Assembly (NCBI GenBank): GCA_963780135.1
Contig: CAWAAR010000003.1
Coordinates: 4,278,001-4,342,000 of the forward strand
Length of the DNA: 64,000 nt
DNA from: Clostridium_AM sp963780135
GTDB lineage: Bacteria; Bacillota; Clostridia; Clostridiales; Clostridiaceae
Reading direction: 5' to 3'
The stretch's first letter is position 1. Every line of letters begins with the position of its first letter. Shown piece after piece: positions 18,453 through 27,949 of this stretch. The position numbers were made by a program, and so were the translations under genes. Under the pieces are notes generated by a model. The model saw only the letters and a program-made list of their open reading frames with translations. It did no database searches and was not told the DNA's origin.

Positions 18453-19361
18453 TTACCCCCCTATCTTAATTTTAATTCCAGATTTTTTGAATTTATCTGC
18501 TATTTCTTCCATCCTTTCATCAGATGGTTTTTCCATACCAGATAATTTATAAATCATTTTAAGCCTTCTATATTTATCCATACCCATTTTATGATATGGT
18601 AATAAATTAACTTGATCTGTATTTATATGTGATAAAAATTTAATAGCTTCATCTATATGTTCATTATCATCATTAACTCCTGCAATAATAGGCATCCTAA
18701 TAAATATTCTGCACCCTTTATCTGAAAGCTTTTTTAAGTTTTCAAGTATGTCAACGTTTTCAACGCCTATATACTTAATATGCTTCGCATTGTTCATTAG
18801 CTTAATATCATATAAAAATAAATCTACTTTATCAGCTACTTTCTCTAAGCTTTCCCAAGGTACACAGCCGCTAGTATCTACTGTAGTATGAATTCCCCTA
18901 TCTTTACATTTCTTTAAAACTTCATTTAAAAAATCTGCATAAATTAATGGTTCCCCTCCTGAAAATGTAACACCTCCACCAGATTCATCATAAAATACTT
19001 CATCTTTTATTATTTCTTTCATAAGTTCCTGTACTGTAACATCTCTACCAACATATTCTCTTGCATTGTTTGGGCAAAAATCAGTACATTTACCACAAAG
19101 AAGACACTTATTTTCATCTACAACTGGATAGTTACCATTAATTTCAATAGCATTTTGTGGGCATCTTTTAACACAAACACCACAGGCTGTACATCTTTCT
19201 TCAAAAAACATGATTTCATGATTTTTATTTTGAGTTTCTGGATTATGACACCACCAACATTTAAGTGGACATCCTTTGAAAAAAATTGTAGTTCTAATAC
19301 CTGGTCCATCATGTACTGAATATTTTTGAATATTTATTATAGTATTTGAATTCACTTCCAT
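18453..19361 (-). CDS. hypE: HypD-activating radical SAM enzyme
   Basis: Installs the glycyl radical on HypD using S-adenosylmethionine. The radical SAM cluster motif is CPLKCWWC (Cys 31, 35, 38). Two ferredoxin-type 4Fe-4S motifs follow, CTACGVCVKRC (57-67) and CLLCGKCTDFC (86-96), as in most glycyl-radical activases, and FSGGEPL is the SAM-binding GGE box. The 302-residue length is normal. A GTG at 19355, two codons in, is 8 nt from the GGGAGG site and may be the real start. It overlaps the hypD leader, so translation is probably coupled. Confidence 0.93.
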   Translation of the reverse strand: MEVNSNTIINIQKYSVHDGPGIRTTIFFKGCPLKCWWCHNPETQNKNHEIMFFEERCTACGVCVKRCPQNAIEINGNYPVVDENKCLLCGKCTDFCPNNAREYVGRDVTVQELMKEIIKDEVFYDESGGGVTFSGGEPLIYADFLNEVLKKCKDRGIHTTVDTSGCVPWESLEKVADKVDLFLYDIKLMNNAKHIKYIGVENVDILENLKKLSDKGCRIFIRMPIIAGVNDDNEHIDEAIKFLSHINTDQVNLLPYHKMGMDKYRRLKMIYKLSGMEKPSDERMEEIADKFKKSGIKIKIGG

Positions 19362-19400
19362 CCCCTCCCTTAATATATTGCATTACTTTATTGAAAGGAC

Positions 19401-19418
19401 AGAGGACAATTGTCCTCT
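19401..19418. promoter_or_regulatory. perfect 18-bp palindrome before hypE
   Basis: AGAGGACAATTGTCCTCT is a perfect palindrome located between the XRE-cupin gene and hypE, about 40 bp upstream of the hypE start. It is not followed by a clear U-run on the minus strand. I infer an operator, most simply for the adjacent XRE-cupin regulator; a short hairpin is the alternative. Confidence 0.55.
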
Positions 19419-19476
19419 CAAAAAAAGTTGTGTCTCATCTTACTTGTTATGTAAAAGTTAAATATTTATAATTAAA

Positions 19477-20049
19477 TTATTCTTTAGTTTCCTTTTTAAA
19501 AATGTTAGGAGTGTTCACAGTAAGCAACTTAACTGTTCTATTTGTATAATTTGCCCAATTGTGATCAATGTTTGAATCATAATGAGCACTGTCTCCAGGA
19601 AACAATTCTTGCTTTTCATTGTTAATAAGCAATGTAAGAATTCCTTCTAAAACATAAACAAATTCTTCACCATCATGTGGATATGAAGCCATAGGTTCTT
19701 TACTATTAGTTGGAAGTATTTCTATCAACCTTGGCAAAAGATTTTTGTTTTCTATATCATTAGTTAAGTGGTAATGTATGAATTGATTATTCTCAACTTG
19801 AAATACTTCTTTTTCATAGCTTCGAAGTATAGCTTTCTTATTATTCTTTGGTCCTTGAAGAAAGTATGATAAGTTTACATCTAAAGCTTTTGAAATATTA
19901 CTTAAAGAATCTATAGCTATTGCTGTTAATCCTCTTTCCAGTTGCGACAAAAATCCAATAGATAAATTTGTTTTAACACTTAATTCTTTTAATGTTAAAT
20001 TCTTATTATTTCTAAGTTCTTTTATTTTTTTACCTACATCTTCTGTCAT
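19477..20049 (-). CDS. XRE-cupin transcriptional regulator (candidate regulator of hyp operon)
   Basis: A 190-residue protein with an N-terminal XRE helix-turn-helix (about 5-65, LTLKELSVKTNLSIGFLSQL) and a C-terminal cupin (about 110-180, PHDGEEFVYVLEG, HYDSNIDHNWANYT) that probably binds a small ligand. Regulators of this type often control catabolism of amino acids or polyamines. It lies directly upstream of hypE-hypD-proC on the same strand, so it most likely responds to hydroxyproline or proline. That role is an inference from position. Confidence 0.88.
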   Translation of the reverse strand: MTEDVGKKIKELRNNKNLTLKELSVKTNLSIGFLSQLERGLTAIAIDSLSNISKALDVNLSYFLQGPKNNKKAILRSYEKEVFQVENNQFIHYHLTNDIENKNLLPRLIEILPTNSKEPMASYPHDGEEFVYVLEGILTLLINNEKQELFPGDSAHYDSNIDHNWANYTNRTVKLLTVNTPNIFKKETKE

Positions 20050-20310
20050 AGTTTTACCTCGTTTCTTATATATCTGTCAAATAACAAAATATTAATTTGC
20101 AATTTTCTCTATTATAATAATATTGTTAATGTTTACAATATTATTATAATATACCTTTGTTAAAAAGTCTACTATTGTTTTTGTTATACTAAAAATATTT
20201 TCATATATATATAATATATAAACTAAATACAGTGATTTTATTTATATACATATAAATTATCCGTAATATTTTCATATATATGAAAACTCAACAAGAAAGA
20301 AATTTACATA
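20050..20310. other. AT-rich regulatory gap with two palindromes
   Basis: No gene is present. Upstream of the XRE-cupin start lies a perfect inverted repeat with 16-bp arms (ATTATAATAATATTGT at 20111-20126 and its complement at 20135-20150, 8-bp spacer). Further away is the 18-bp palindrome TTTTCATATATATGAAAA (20269-20286). Either could be an operator or a transcript hairpin; their very low GC content makes chance palindromes more likely than usual. Confidence 0.45.
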
Positions 20311-20350
20311 AAAAAGAGTGATGACAGTTATATCCATCATCACTCTTTTT
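20311..20350 (-). terminator. carAB terminator
   Basis: A 14-bp stem (AAAAAGAGTGATGA at 20311-20324 with its complement at 20337-20350) lies directly after the restored carB reading frame and is followed by a U-run on the minus strand. Confidence 0.85.
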
Positions 20351-23300
20351 TTATTTTGCTAAATCAAACACTTCCAAGTCTTCATGTTTTATACCTTTGA
20401 TTTTAACATCTGCCATAGCTTTAAAAGTATCTAGTGCTGTTACTACACCTATATTTCTCTCAATGGCTGCTCTTCTTATATGGAATCCATCTCTTTTAGA
20501 ATCATTACCCTTAGTTGGAGTATTTATTACTAAATCAACTTCTCCATTCTTAATTATATCTATTATATTAGGATGCTCCTCTGAAAGCTTTCTAACTTCT
20601 TTAACTTTTACACCTGCCGCTTTTAAAAGTTCTGCAGTATTCTTAGTTGCTACAAATTTAAATCCTAGTTTATGCAAATCTTTAGCTATGGCTAAAAATT
20701 CTTTCTTATCATGATCATTTATAGTGGCTAATACTGTAGCTTTTTCTTTTTTGCAAACATGTTAGCTGCTACAAAACCTTTATATAAAGCTTCATCTAAT
20801 GTTTTTCCAACTCCTAAAACTTCCCCTGTAGACCTCATTTCTGGTCCCAAACAAACTTCAACATTAGGAAGTTTTTGAGTTGAGAATACAGGAACTTTTA
20901 CAGCTACAAAATTTGGTTCTTTATAAACATCTACTCCATAACCTATATTTTTTAACTTTTCACCAAGCATTACTCTAGTTGCTATATCCACTATAGGCAC
21001 TTTGCTTACTTTGCTTATATACGGTACAGTTCTTGATGCTCTTGGATTAACTTCTATTACATAAAGTTTTCCTTCAAACTCTATAAACTGTATATTGATC
21101 ATTCCTTTTATGCCTATTCCTAAAGCAAGTTTTTTAGTATACTGAAGTATTTTTTTCTTTATTTCAGAGCTTATATTTTGACTTGGATACATAGTTATAC
21201 TATCTCCAGAATGCACTCCTGCTCTTTCTAAATGTTCCATAATACCTGGTATTAAAACATCTTCTCCATCTGATATAGCATCTACTTCTATTTCTCTTCC
21301 CATTAAATATTTATCTATAAGTATTGGATTTTTCTTATCCTTTTCAAAAGCATTTGATAAATAGTATATAAGTTCTTTTTCATCATGGGTTATCTCCATG
21401 CCTTGACCTCCAATTACATAAGAAGGTCTTACAAGAACTGGAAATCCTAGTTTTTTAGCTTCTTCTAGTCCTTCTTCTACGTTCCAAATTCCCTTTCCTT
21501 TTGGCCTAGCTATTTCTAGTTTTTCAAGCAGTTCATCAAATTTTTCTCTATCCTCTGCCATATCTATCTGATCCGCAGTAGTTCCAAGAGTAGGTATATT
21601 TTTTTCTTTTAAGAATTCTGCAAGTTTAATAGCTGTTTGTCCTCCAAATTGAAGAATTACACCATTAGGTTTTTCCTTTTCTATTATATTTAATACATCT
21701 TCTTCTGTAAGAGGCTCAAAGTATAATTTATCAGATATATTAAAATCTGTACTAACAGTTTCAGGATTATTATTTACTATTATTGTCTCTATTCCTAGCT
21801 TTTTAAGGGCCATTACACAATGTACCGAAGCATAGTCAAACTCTATACCTTGCCCTATTCTTATTGGACCTGAACCAATAACTATAACTTTTTTATTATT
21901 TGAGACTTCTACTTCATCATAAGTATCATAAGTAGAGTAGTAATATGGTGAAAGTGCTTCAAATTCTCCTCCACAGGTATCTACCATTTTGTAAACTGGC
22001 TTTATACCCCATATACTTCTAAGTCTATATACATCCTCCGGGCTTACTTTAAGCATATCTGCTATACCTTTATCTGAAAACCCTTTTCTTTTTAATTTAT
22101 AAAACCATTCTTTATCTAAATCATCTATTTTACTAAGTTTTAGTCTTTGTTCTTCTTCCACTATCCATTTAAATTTTTCTATAAAGAATTTGTCTATACC
22201 TGTTATTTGAACAATCATATCTATTCTATACTCACGTCTAAGCATTTCTGCTAAAGCAAATATTCTCTCATCGTCAGGTGACATAACCTTTTCCTTTAAT
22301 TCTGATATGCTGAGTTCTCTAAACTTTTTATGATCTAAAGAATATTTTCCTATTTCTAAAGAACGAGTTCCTTTTAAAAAAGCAGCTTCAAAATTACTTC
22401 CTATGGCCATGATTTCTCCTGTAGCCATCATTTTTGTGCCTAATTCTCTATCTGCTCCTTGGAATTTATCAAAAGGCCATTTTGGTATTTTAACTACCAC
22501 ATAATCTAAGGATGGTTCAAAACAAGCATAAGTTTTTTGTGTAACTGCATTTTTTATTTCATCTAATCCATAGCCTAATGCTATCTTTGCTGCTACTTTT
22601 GCTATTGGATAACCAGTTGCCTTAGAAGCTAGTGCAGAAGAACGACTAACTCTTGGGTTTATTTCTATAACTGCATATTCAAAGGAATGTGGATTTAATG
22701 CCAGCTGTACATTACACCCTCCTTCTATACCTACAGAATTTATTATGTCTATGGATGCAGATCTAAGCATTTGATATTCTTTATCTGATAGTGTTTGACT
22801 TGGCGCCACTACTATACTATCTCCTGTATGAATGCCTACTGGATCTACATTTTCCATGTTACATACTGTAATGCAGTTTCCAAAACTGTCTCTCATTACT
22901 TCATACTCTATTTCCTTCCATCCCTTAACACTTTTTTCAAGAAGTACTTGACCTATAGAACTTAATTGAAGTCCAGATTCTAATATCTCCTCTAAAGCTT
23001 CTTCTGTATCTGCTATTCCACCGCCAGTTCCTCCTAAAGTGTAGGCTGGTCTAACTATAACCGGGTATCCTATTTTATTTGCAAAGGCTTTTCCACTTTC
23101 CATATCATTTATTATTTCGCTTTCTATAACGGGTTGGCCTATTCTATTCATCATATTTCTAAAGAGTTCTCTATCTTCACCCTCTTTTATAGATTCCACA
23201 GATGTTCCTATTACTCTAACATTATATTTCTCTAATATTTTTTTATCATAAAGCTCTACTGCTAAATTTAACCCTGTTTGTCCTCCCATACCTGCAAGCA

Positions 23301-23556
23301 AACTATCTGGTCTTTCTTTTGCTATAACTTTCTCTACAAATTCTACTGTCAGTGGCTCTAAATAAATTTTATCTGCTATTTCTTTATCTGTCATTATAGT
23401 AGCTGGATTACTATTTATAAGTACAACCTCTACTCCTTCTTCTTTAAGTGCCTGACAAGCTTGAGTTCCAGAATAATCAAACTCTGCTGCCTGACCTATT
23501 ACTATTGGACCTGACCCTATAACTAAAACTTTTTTTATATCTATATTTAATGGCAT
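20351..23556 (-). CDS. carB: carbamoyl-phosphate synthase large subunit, split by a -1 frameshift site
   Basis: Makes carbamoyl phosphate from bicarbonate, ATP and glutamine-derived ammonia, with CarA, for pyrimidine and arginine synthesis. The first frame (20728-23556, 942 aa) contains both ATP-grasp halves (MPLNIDIKKVLVIGSGPIVI start, repeated KKVIVIGSGPIRIGQGIEFD) and ends early. The remaining allosteric MGS-like domain continues in the -1 frame to 20351 (LHKLGFKFVATKNTAELL ... VFDLAK). The frames join at A-AAA-AAG (20746-20752), and a -1 shift gives about 1068 residues, the normal length. This could be programmed frameshifting, a real mutation or a sequencing error; without a shift the enzyme lacks only its effector domain. 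Confidence 0.93.
20741..20752 (-). promoter_or_regulatory. A-AAA-AAG slippery heptamer in carB
   Basis: On the coding strand the codons GCA AAA AAG AAA AAG CTA run into TAG at 20728-20730. The heptamer A-AAA-AAG is in the phase used for -1 slippage in dnaX-type frameshifting. Slipping back one base gives AKKEKATVLAT, which continues smoothly into the MGS domain. An AAAGG stretch lies about 23 nt upstream, farther than the dnaX stimulator. Confidence 0.6.
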
Positions 23557-23608
23557 AATTGCTACCTCCTAAAATTACGTATTTTAAAAATATTGCTTCG
23601 CAATTTGT

Positions 23609-24658
23609 TTATTTAGCGTATTCCATAAATTTATCAAATATATAGTCGCTATCCTTTGGACCTGGACATGCTTCTGGGTGAAATTGAACTGAAAATATAG
23701 GTAGTTTTTTATGCTTCATTCCTTCTATAGTTCCATCATTAACACTTACATGGGTTGTTTCCACATCTTCTGGAAGTACATCTACATAGTAACCATGATT
23801 TTGAGAAGTTATATGAACTTTATTTTCTTTCAAATCCTTAACTGGATGATTGCAACCTCTGTGACCAAATTTAAGTTTAGCTGTTTTTCCTCCAAGACTT
23901 AAAGCTAAAAGCTGATGACCTAAGCATATTCCTACAATTGGTTTTTGTCCTATAAGCTTCTTTAAATTTTCTATAACATCTTTTAAATCCTCTGGATCTC
24001 CAGGACCATTAGATAAGAAAATCAAATCAGGATTTATAGCTAAAACATCCTCCGCTTTTGTATCTGCTGGAAAAACTGTTACTTTACAACCTCTCTTTAA
24101 AAAAGACCTTACTATATTTTGCTTTATACCAAAATCCATAATTGCAACATGTTTACCTTTGCCTTCTACTACATACTGCTCTTTAGAAGTTACATCTTGA
24201 ACGGCTCCCTTATTTGAAAAAGCTTTTATTTTACTCTTAATCTCACTGTAAGAAACATCTTCTAATGTAATTATTCCTTTCATGGTTCCACTATTTCTTA
24301 AAATTTTAGTTAAAGCTCTTGTATCTATTCCTTCTAAACCTATAACATTATTTTGTTTCAAATAGTCTTCTAGTTCTAATTCAGATCTAAAATTACTTGA
24401 AACATTACATTTTTCTCTAACTATAAATCCTTTAACCTTTGGATTTTTTGACTCCATGTCTTCTAAATTTATCCCATAGTTACCTATAAGGGGATATGTC
24501 ATTGTTACAATTTGACCGTAATAAGATGGGTCTGTAAGAATTTCCTGATACCCTGTCATTCCAGTATTAAACACAACTTCTCCAATACTATCCTTTAAAC
24601 AGCCAAATGCATTACCTTCAAATGTTACTCCATTTTCTAATATAAGTTTTGCTTTCAT
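23609..24658 (-). CDS. carA: carbamoyl-phosphate synthase small subunit
   Basis: Glutaminase subunit that releases ammonia from glutamine and channels it to CarB. The 349-residue protein begins MKAKLILENGVTFEG and has an N-terminal CarA domain followed by a class I glutamine amidotransferase: GICLGHQLLALSLGG holds the nucleophile Cys, and FSVQFHPEACPGP the His-Glu pair. ATG at 24658 has GGGAGG upstream; an in-frame extension to 24745 would run through the leader terminator and is unlikely. It is followed by carB after about 50 bp. Confidence 0.96.
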   Translation of the reverse strand: MKAKLILENGVTFEGNAFGCLKDSIGEVVFNTGMTGYQEILTDPSYYGQIVTMTYPLIGNYGINLEDMESKNPKVKGFIVREKCNVSSNFRSELELEDYLKQNNVIGLEGIDTRALTKILRNSGTMKGIITLEDVSYSEIKSKIKAFSNKGAVQDVTSKEQYVVEGKGKHVAIMDFGIKQNIVRSFLKRGCKVTVFPADTKAEDVLAINPDLIFLSNGPGDPEDLKDVIENLKKLIGQKPIVGICLGHQLLALSLGGKTAKLKFGHRGCNHPVKDLKENKVHITSQNHGYYVDVLPEDVETTHVSVNDGTIEGMKHKKLPIFSVQFHPEACPGPKDSDYIFDKFMEYAK

Positions 24659-24744
24659 AAATAGACCTCCCTTAATTTTTTCCATTTTAAATACACTTTT
24701 AGTAAAACAACCTACTTGATGAAGGTCTTCCATTTTTTTAAACA

Positions 24745-24883
24745 AAAAGAGTAATAAAAAGATTACCTGTTAAAAAACAACCTTCATATTACTCTTATAT
24801 AAACAATATTTAAATTCATCAATTTTTTTTGTACACAACAAAAACACATCATCATACCTCTTTCTGGCCTCTCTGGACCAATT
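24745..24883 (-). promoter_or_regulatory. PyrR-type attenuator leader of carAB
   Basis: The leader RNA contains TGGTCCAGAGAGGCCAG (within 24862-24883), matching the PyrR anti-antiterminator loop consensus (UCCAGAGAGGCU-like). It is followed by a terminator: a 10-bp stem AAGAGTAATA (24787-24796) with TATTACTCTT (24747-24756) and a U-run. By analogy with Bacillus pyr operons, PyrR with UMP would promote termination and reduce carAB expression. The PyrR gene itself is not in the window. Confidence 0.8.
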
Positions 24884-24922
24884 TAAAGTGTATTTCTTTA
24901 CTTTATTTTTTCCTTAATCACA

Positions 24923-24951
24923 ATTTTAGTTTATAATTTGATTTATGTCAA
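24923..24951 (-). promoter_or_regulatory. carAB promoter
   Basis: On the minus strand TTGACA (24946-24951), a 17-bp spacer and TAAAAT (24923-24928) form a near-consensus sigma-A promoter about 45 nt before the PyrR site. Confidence 0.8.
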
Positions 24952-24981
24952 GCATAAATATACATTTTTTTGATTATATAT

Positions 24982-25902
24982 TTACTCAGGATTTTTCTTT
25001 TTATTAAAACATATCTTAAATATTATAAACGCTAATAGACAAGCTGTCCATATGCAAATTGTAGCTACTTTTGCGTTTTCCGGGAATTCACTTTCTGCTA
25101 TAATAAACCCTGAAAATCCAAAATCTAAAATAGCTACACACCAAACAATTTTACCAACTTCTCCTATATAACTATAAAAGGCCATACATAAAATAAAGCC
25201 TGAAAATACAAATAATATATATGCGATTTCCTTAAATACAGCCTTAATTGAATTTTCTTTTGACTCTGTAAGTTTATACAAGTTTTTCAAATCGCTTTCC
25301 TTTTGTAAATCTGTTTGCTTATAATAAATTCCAATGTCTCCCTTAATTATTTTACCCTCATAATTATTTTCAATCATATTTGTAGATACATTTTTTCTAT
25401 ACTCATACTTTGTATTTTTAGACTTTTCTATTCTTACATAATACAATCCATCTTTATTTCTATTATTGAATTTATCTAAGACTTTATCAAGTTCATCCTT
25501 TTTAAAATTATCCTTATCACTTATTTGATTGAGGAGCCCATTTATTGTATATTCTGAAGTGCTATTTACATATATTCCATTATTATTTTTATAGAATACG
25601 CCAGCCATCATAAATAAACATGCAGTTATAAAAGTTACAAGAGCACCTTTTAAAATAATCTTTGTAAACTCATCTCCCCTTTTCCAAATAGTATTCATTT
25701 CCTTTACTACATTCTTCTCTTTTCCAAAGGCACTTAATGCTTTTTCTATACTTTCTTCTTCGCTAAATCCTTGTTTTTTTAATTCTTCTACTTCTTCATA
25801 TAAATGAGATTTCATCTCTTCCTTAAAAGTTTCTATTTCTTCATCCGATTCATTAAAATTATGGCAAATTTCATCAACATACATATCAATCTTTTTCATC
25901 AT
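24982..25902 (-). CDS. membrane protein with permease-prefix (HAAS/DUF1700-like) domain, PadR partner
   Basis: A 306-residue protein. The N-terminal ~70 residues form a charged helical domain (IDMYVDEICHNFNESDEEIE, KQGFSEEESIEKALSAFGKE) typical of the HAAS/permease-prefix/DUF1700 proteins that are encoded next to PadR regulators. One membrane helix (about 88-106) precedes a soluble loop of about 110 residues, and three more helices follow (about 225-300). These proteins are thought to sense membrane or envelope state with their PadR partner, but no activity is established. Its start overlaps the padR-type gene by 17 bp. Confidence 0.8.
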   Translation of the reverse strand: MMKKIDMYVDEICHNFNESDEEIETFKEEMKSHLYEEVEELKKQGFSEEESIEKALSAFGKEKNVVKEMNTIWKRGDEFTKIILKGALVTFITACLFMMAGVFYKNNNGIYVNSTSEYTINGLLNQISDKDNFKKDELDKVLDKFNNRNKDGLYYVRIEKSKNTKYEYRKNVSTNMIENNYEGKIIKGDIGIYYKQTDLQKESDLKNLYKLTESKENSIKAVFKEIAYILFVFSGFILCMAFYSYIGEVGKIVWCVAILDFGFSGFIIAESEFPENAKVATICIWTACLLAFIIFKICFNKKKNPE

Positions 25903-26236
25903 GATACACCTCCATAAAGTTACTTAATAATTTTTTTAACAAATTCCATTCATTTACTTTTTCTTTTAAAAACTCTCTACCCTCTTCTGTAATTCTATAG
26001 TAACGTCTTCTGCCTCCCCCAGTGCCTTTATCATCATTCCAGTATCCTTCTAAATAATTTCTTTTTTCAAGCCTTTTCAAAGACACATATAAAGTTGCTT
26101 CTTTCATTTCAAAACTTTCATTTGTTTTTTCTTTTATTGTCTTTGCAATTTCATAACCATACATAGCCTTATGCTGTAAAACTGATATTATAATTATGTC
26201 AATATAGCCTTTCAATATTTCCTTCTGAAACTCCAA
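25886..26236 (-). CDS. PadR-family transcriptional regulator
   Basis: A winged-helix repressor of about 116 residues. Family marks are LEFQKEILKGYIDIIII (N-terminal helix), MYGYEIAKTI, EATLYVSLKRLEKRNYLEGYW and the arginine-rich wing GTGGGRRRYYRITEEG. TTG at 26236 is the best start (GGGGGAG 5 nt upstream, giving M-EFQKEIL as in relatives) rather than the upstream ATG at 26263. Two copies of a dyad lie just upstream (26269-26337), so it is probably autoregulated, and it is translationally coupled to the membrane partner gene. Confidence 0.9.
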   Translation of the reverse strand: MEFQKEILKGYIDIIIISVLQHKAMYGYEIAKTIKEKTNESFEMKEATLYVSLKRLEKRNYLEGYWNDDKGTGGGRRRYYRITEEGREFLKEKVNEWNLLKKLLSNFMEVYHDEKD

Positions 26237-26268
26237 TGCTTCTCCCCCTTCCATGTATTTCATTTAAT

Positions 26269-26337
26269 CAAGTACTTTATAATATGAAGTATATTTATAT
26301 TATAACGCAAACTACTTTATAATATCAAGTAGTTTGT
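26269..26337. promoter_or_regulatory. two PadR operator copies
   Basis: AGTACTTTATAATATGAAGT (26271-26290) and ACTACTTTATAATATCAAGT (26311-26330) are near-identical dyads with CTACTT/AAGTAG-type arms, offset by exactly 40 bp, about four helical turns. They overlap the expected promoter of the padR-type gene. Confidence 0.7.
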
Positions 26338-26596
26338 GTAAAATAATCCCATTAAATATCAAGTGAAAAATCTTTAATTTTCATATATTCACTTACCATG
26401 TTAATACGCCCCTGACCACATAAAGGAAATTTTTATATTAAATGATTCTTATGTTTAGGCGGATTTTGCTTATAAGGAATACTCTTCGCGGAGAATAAGA
26501 GTATCGTTGAATAAAAATAATCACGCTGTACCTCATTATAAATTCAAAGGATACAACATGACTATTTTAAGACTCTATATAATTTTTATCTGATAT
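26338..26596. repeat. intergenic with junction-repeat copy c
   Basis: The gap between the PadR promoter and the class III aminotransferase end holds one member of the modular repeat at about 26441-26505. AATGATTCTTATGTTTAGGC and TATAAGGAATACTCTT align with the 54.2-kb copy. Its minus strand reads KSIPYKQNPPKHKNHLI, similar to the GIPYDKTPPEPKNHLI encoded at 54.2 kb. An ATACTCTT/AAGAGTAT hairpin lies at its end. Nothing else is recognised. Confidence 0.6.
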
Positions 26597-27949
26597 CTAC
26601 CAACCCTTAGCTATTTCAAGCACTTCATCTGGAATATCTCCCTTCAAGTATTCCCCTATTGAATCTTCAATAATATCAAGCGCCTTATCCATTTGTTCTT
26701 TAGTTATTACAAGAGGAGGTTGAACACGTAATACATTATTTGCAAAGAAAGTAAGAAGCACTCCTTTTTCCCAGCATCTATAACAAATTTTTGCTGCAGC
26801 TTCTTTGTCTCGTTCTTTTGTATTTCTATCTTGAACCAAATCAACACCAATACTCAAACCTATACCTCTAACATCTCCAATTAGTGGATATTTATCCTTC
26901 ATCTTATTAAAACGTTCTTTTGTATATTCACCTAACTTCCTAGAATACTCTAAAAGCCCTTCTTCTTTTATTACTTTAATTGTAGCAAGAGCAGCCTTGC
27001 AACATATTGGGTTTCCCGTTGTTGTAAATGCATGTGCAGGAGGTCCTAATGTTTCCATAATCTCTGACCTTGCAACAATGGCACTCATTGGCATGCCTGA
27101 TGCTATGGATTTTCCCATAACTATTATATCTGGTTCAACGTTAAAATTTTCTATTCCAAACCATTTACCTGTTCTACCAAATCCCTGCTGTACCTCATCA
27201 ACAGCAAATAAAATTCCATTTTTCTTGCATAAATCATACAACTTTTCAACGTATTTTGTAGGTGGTACAATAAGTCCTGCATCGCCCTCTATAGCCTCCA
27301 TTATTACTGCAGCTACTTCTTCTTTGGGTAGGTAACTTTTAAAATTTTCCTCCAATTCTTGAATACATTCTAAGTTACAATTTTCTTCCTTCTTACCGAA
27401 TTTGCAACGATAACAATGAGGATAGTTTATATGATAAATATCTGGAACTAATGGTCCAATTCTTCGACGCATATTCAAGCTTATAGCAGAAAGTGAAATA
27501 GAACCATAGGTAGAACCATGATAAGCACCAATAAATGAAATTATTTTACTTCTTCCTGTATAAGCTCTAGCTAATTTTATCATTCCATCATTGGAATCAG
27601 AACCTGCAAGACCAAATAGTACTTTCTTTTTGAAATTTCCCGGTGTGATTTCTATTAATTCTTTAGCTAATTTAACTAGAGATTCATGATATGTGTATAC
27701 TGGTGTATAATGAATAATTTCTTTAGCTTGTTCTATAATAGCCTCTACGACTTTTGGATGGCAATGTCCTATATTAGTTGCTGCTGCACTAGATAACATA
27801 TCTATATATTCATTTCCATCAACGTCTTCAACTATTGCTCCTCTACCACTCTTTATAACTAATGGATAATAAGGAACTCTACAAGCAGCTCCAATCACTT
27901 CACTATCTTGCTCCACAATATTTTTGCAATTTTCAATATTTAACCCCAC
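26597..27949 (-). CDS. class III (4-aminobutyrate-type) aminotransferase
   Basis: A 450-residue PLP enzyme that moves an omega- or alpha-amino group to a 2-oxoacid. Motifs are SSAAATNIGHCHPKV near the N-terminus, AYHGSTYGSISLS, FAVDEVQQGFGRTGKWF and the cofactor lysine in DIIVMGKSIASGMPMSA, with TTTGNPICCKAAL as the phosphate-binding loop. It carries a Cys-rich CYRCKFGKKEENC insert, which is found in some family members. Substrate is unknown; GABA, ornithine or similar are possible. It is followed upstream by an XRE-cupin regulator and lies opposite a transporter/amidohydrolase pair. Confidence 0.9.
   Translation of the reverse strand: MGLNIENCKNIVEQDSEVIGAACRVPYYPLVIKSGRGAIVEDVDGNEYIDMLSSAAATNIGHCHPKVVEAIIEQAKEIIHYTPVYTYHESLVKLAKELIEITPGNFKKKVLFGLAGSDSNDGMIKLARAYTGRSKIISFIGAYHGSTYGSISLSAISLNMRRRIGPLVPDIYHINYPHCYRCKFGKKEENCNLECIQELEENFKSYLPKEEVAAVIMEAIEGDAGLIVPPTKYVEKLYDLCKKNGILFAVDEVQQGFGRTGKWFGIENFNVEPDIIVMGKSIASGMPMSAIVARSEIMETLGPPAHAFTTTGNPICCKAALATIKVIKEEGLLEYSRKLGEYTKERFNKMKDKYPLIGDVRGIGLSIGVDLVQDRNTKERDKEAAAKICYRCWEKGVLLTFFANNVLRVQPPLVITKEQMDKALDIIEDSIGEYLKGDIPDEVLEIAKGW

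Noticed and set aside
20351..20677. Separate 108-codon gene after carB
   Set aside because: It is the MGS-like C-terminal domain of CarB in the -1 frame; better treated as part of carB.
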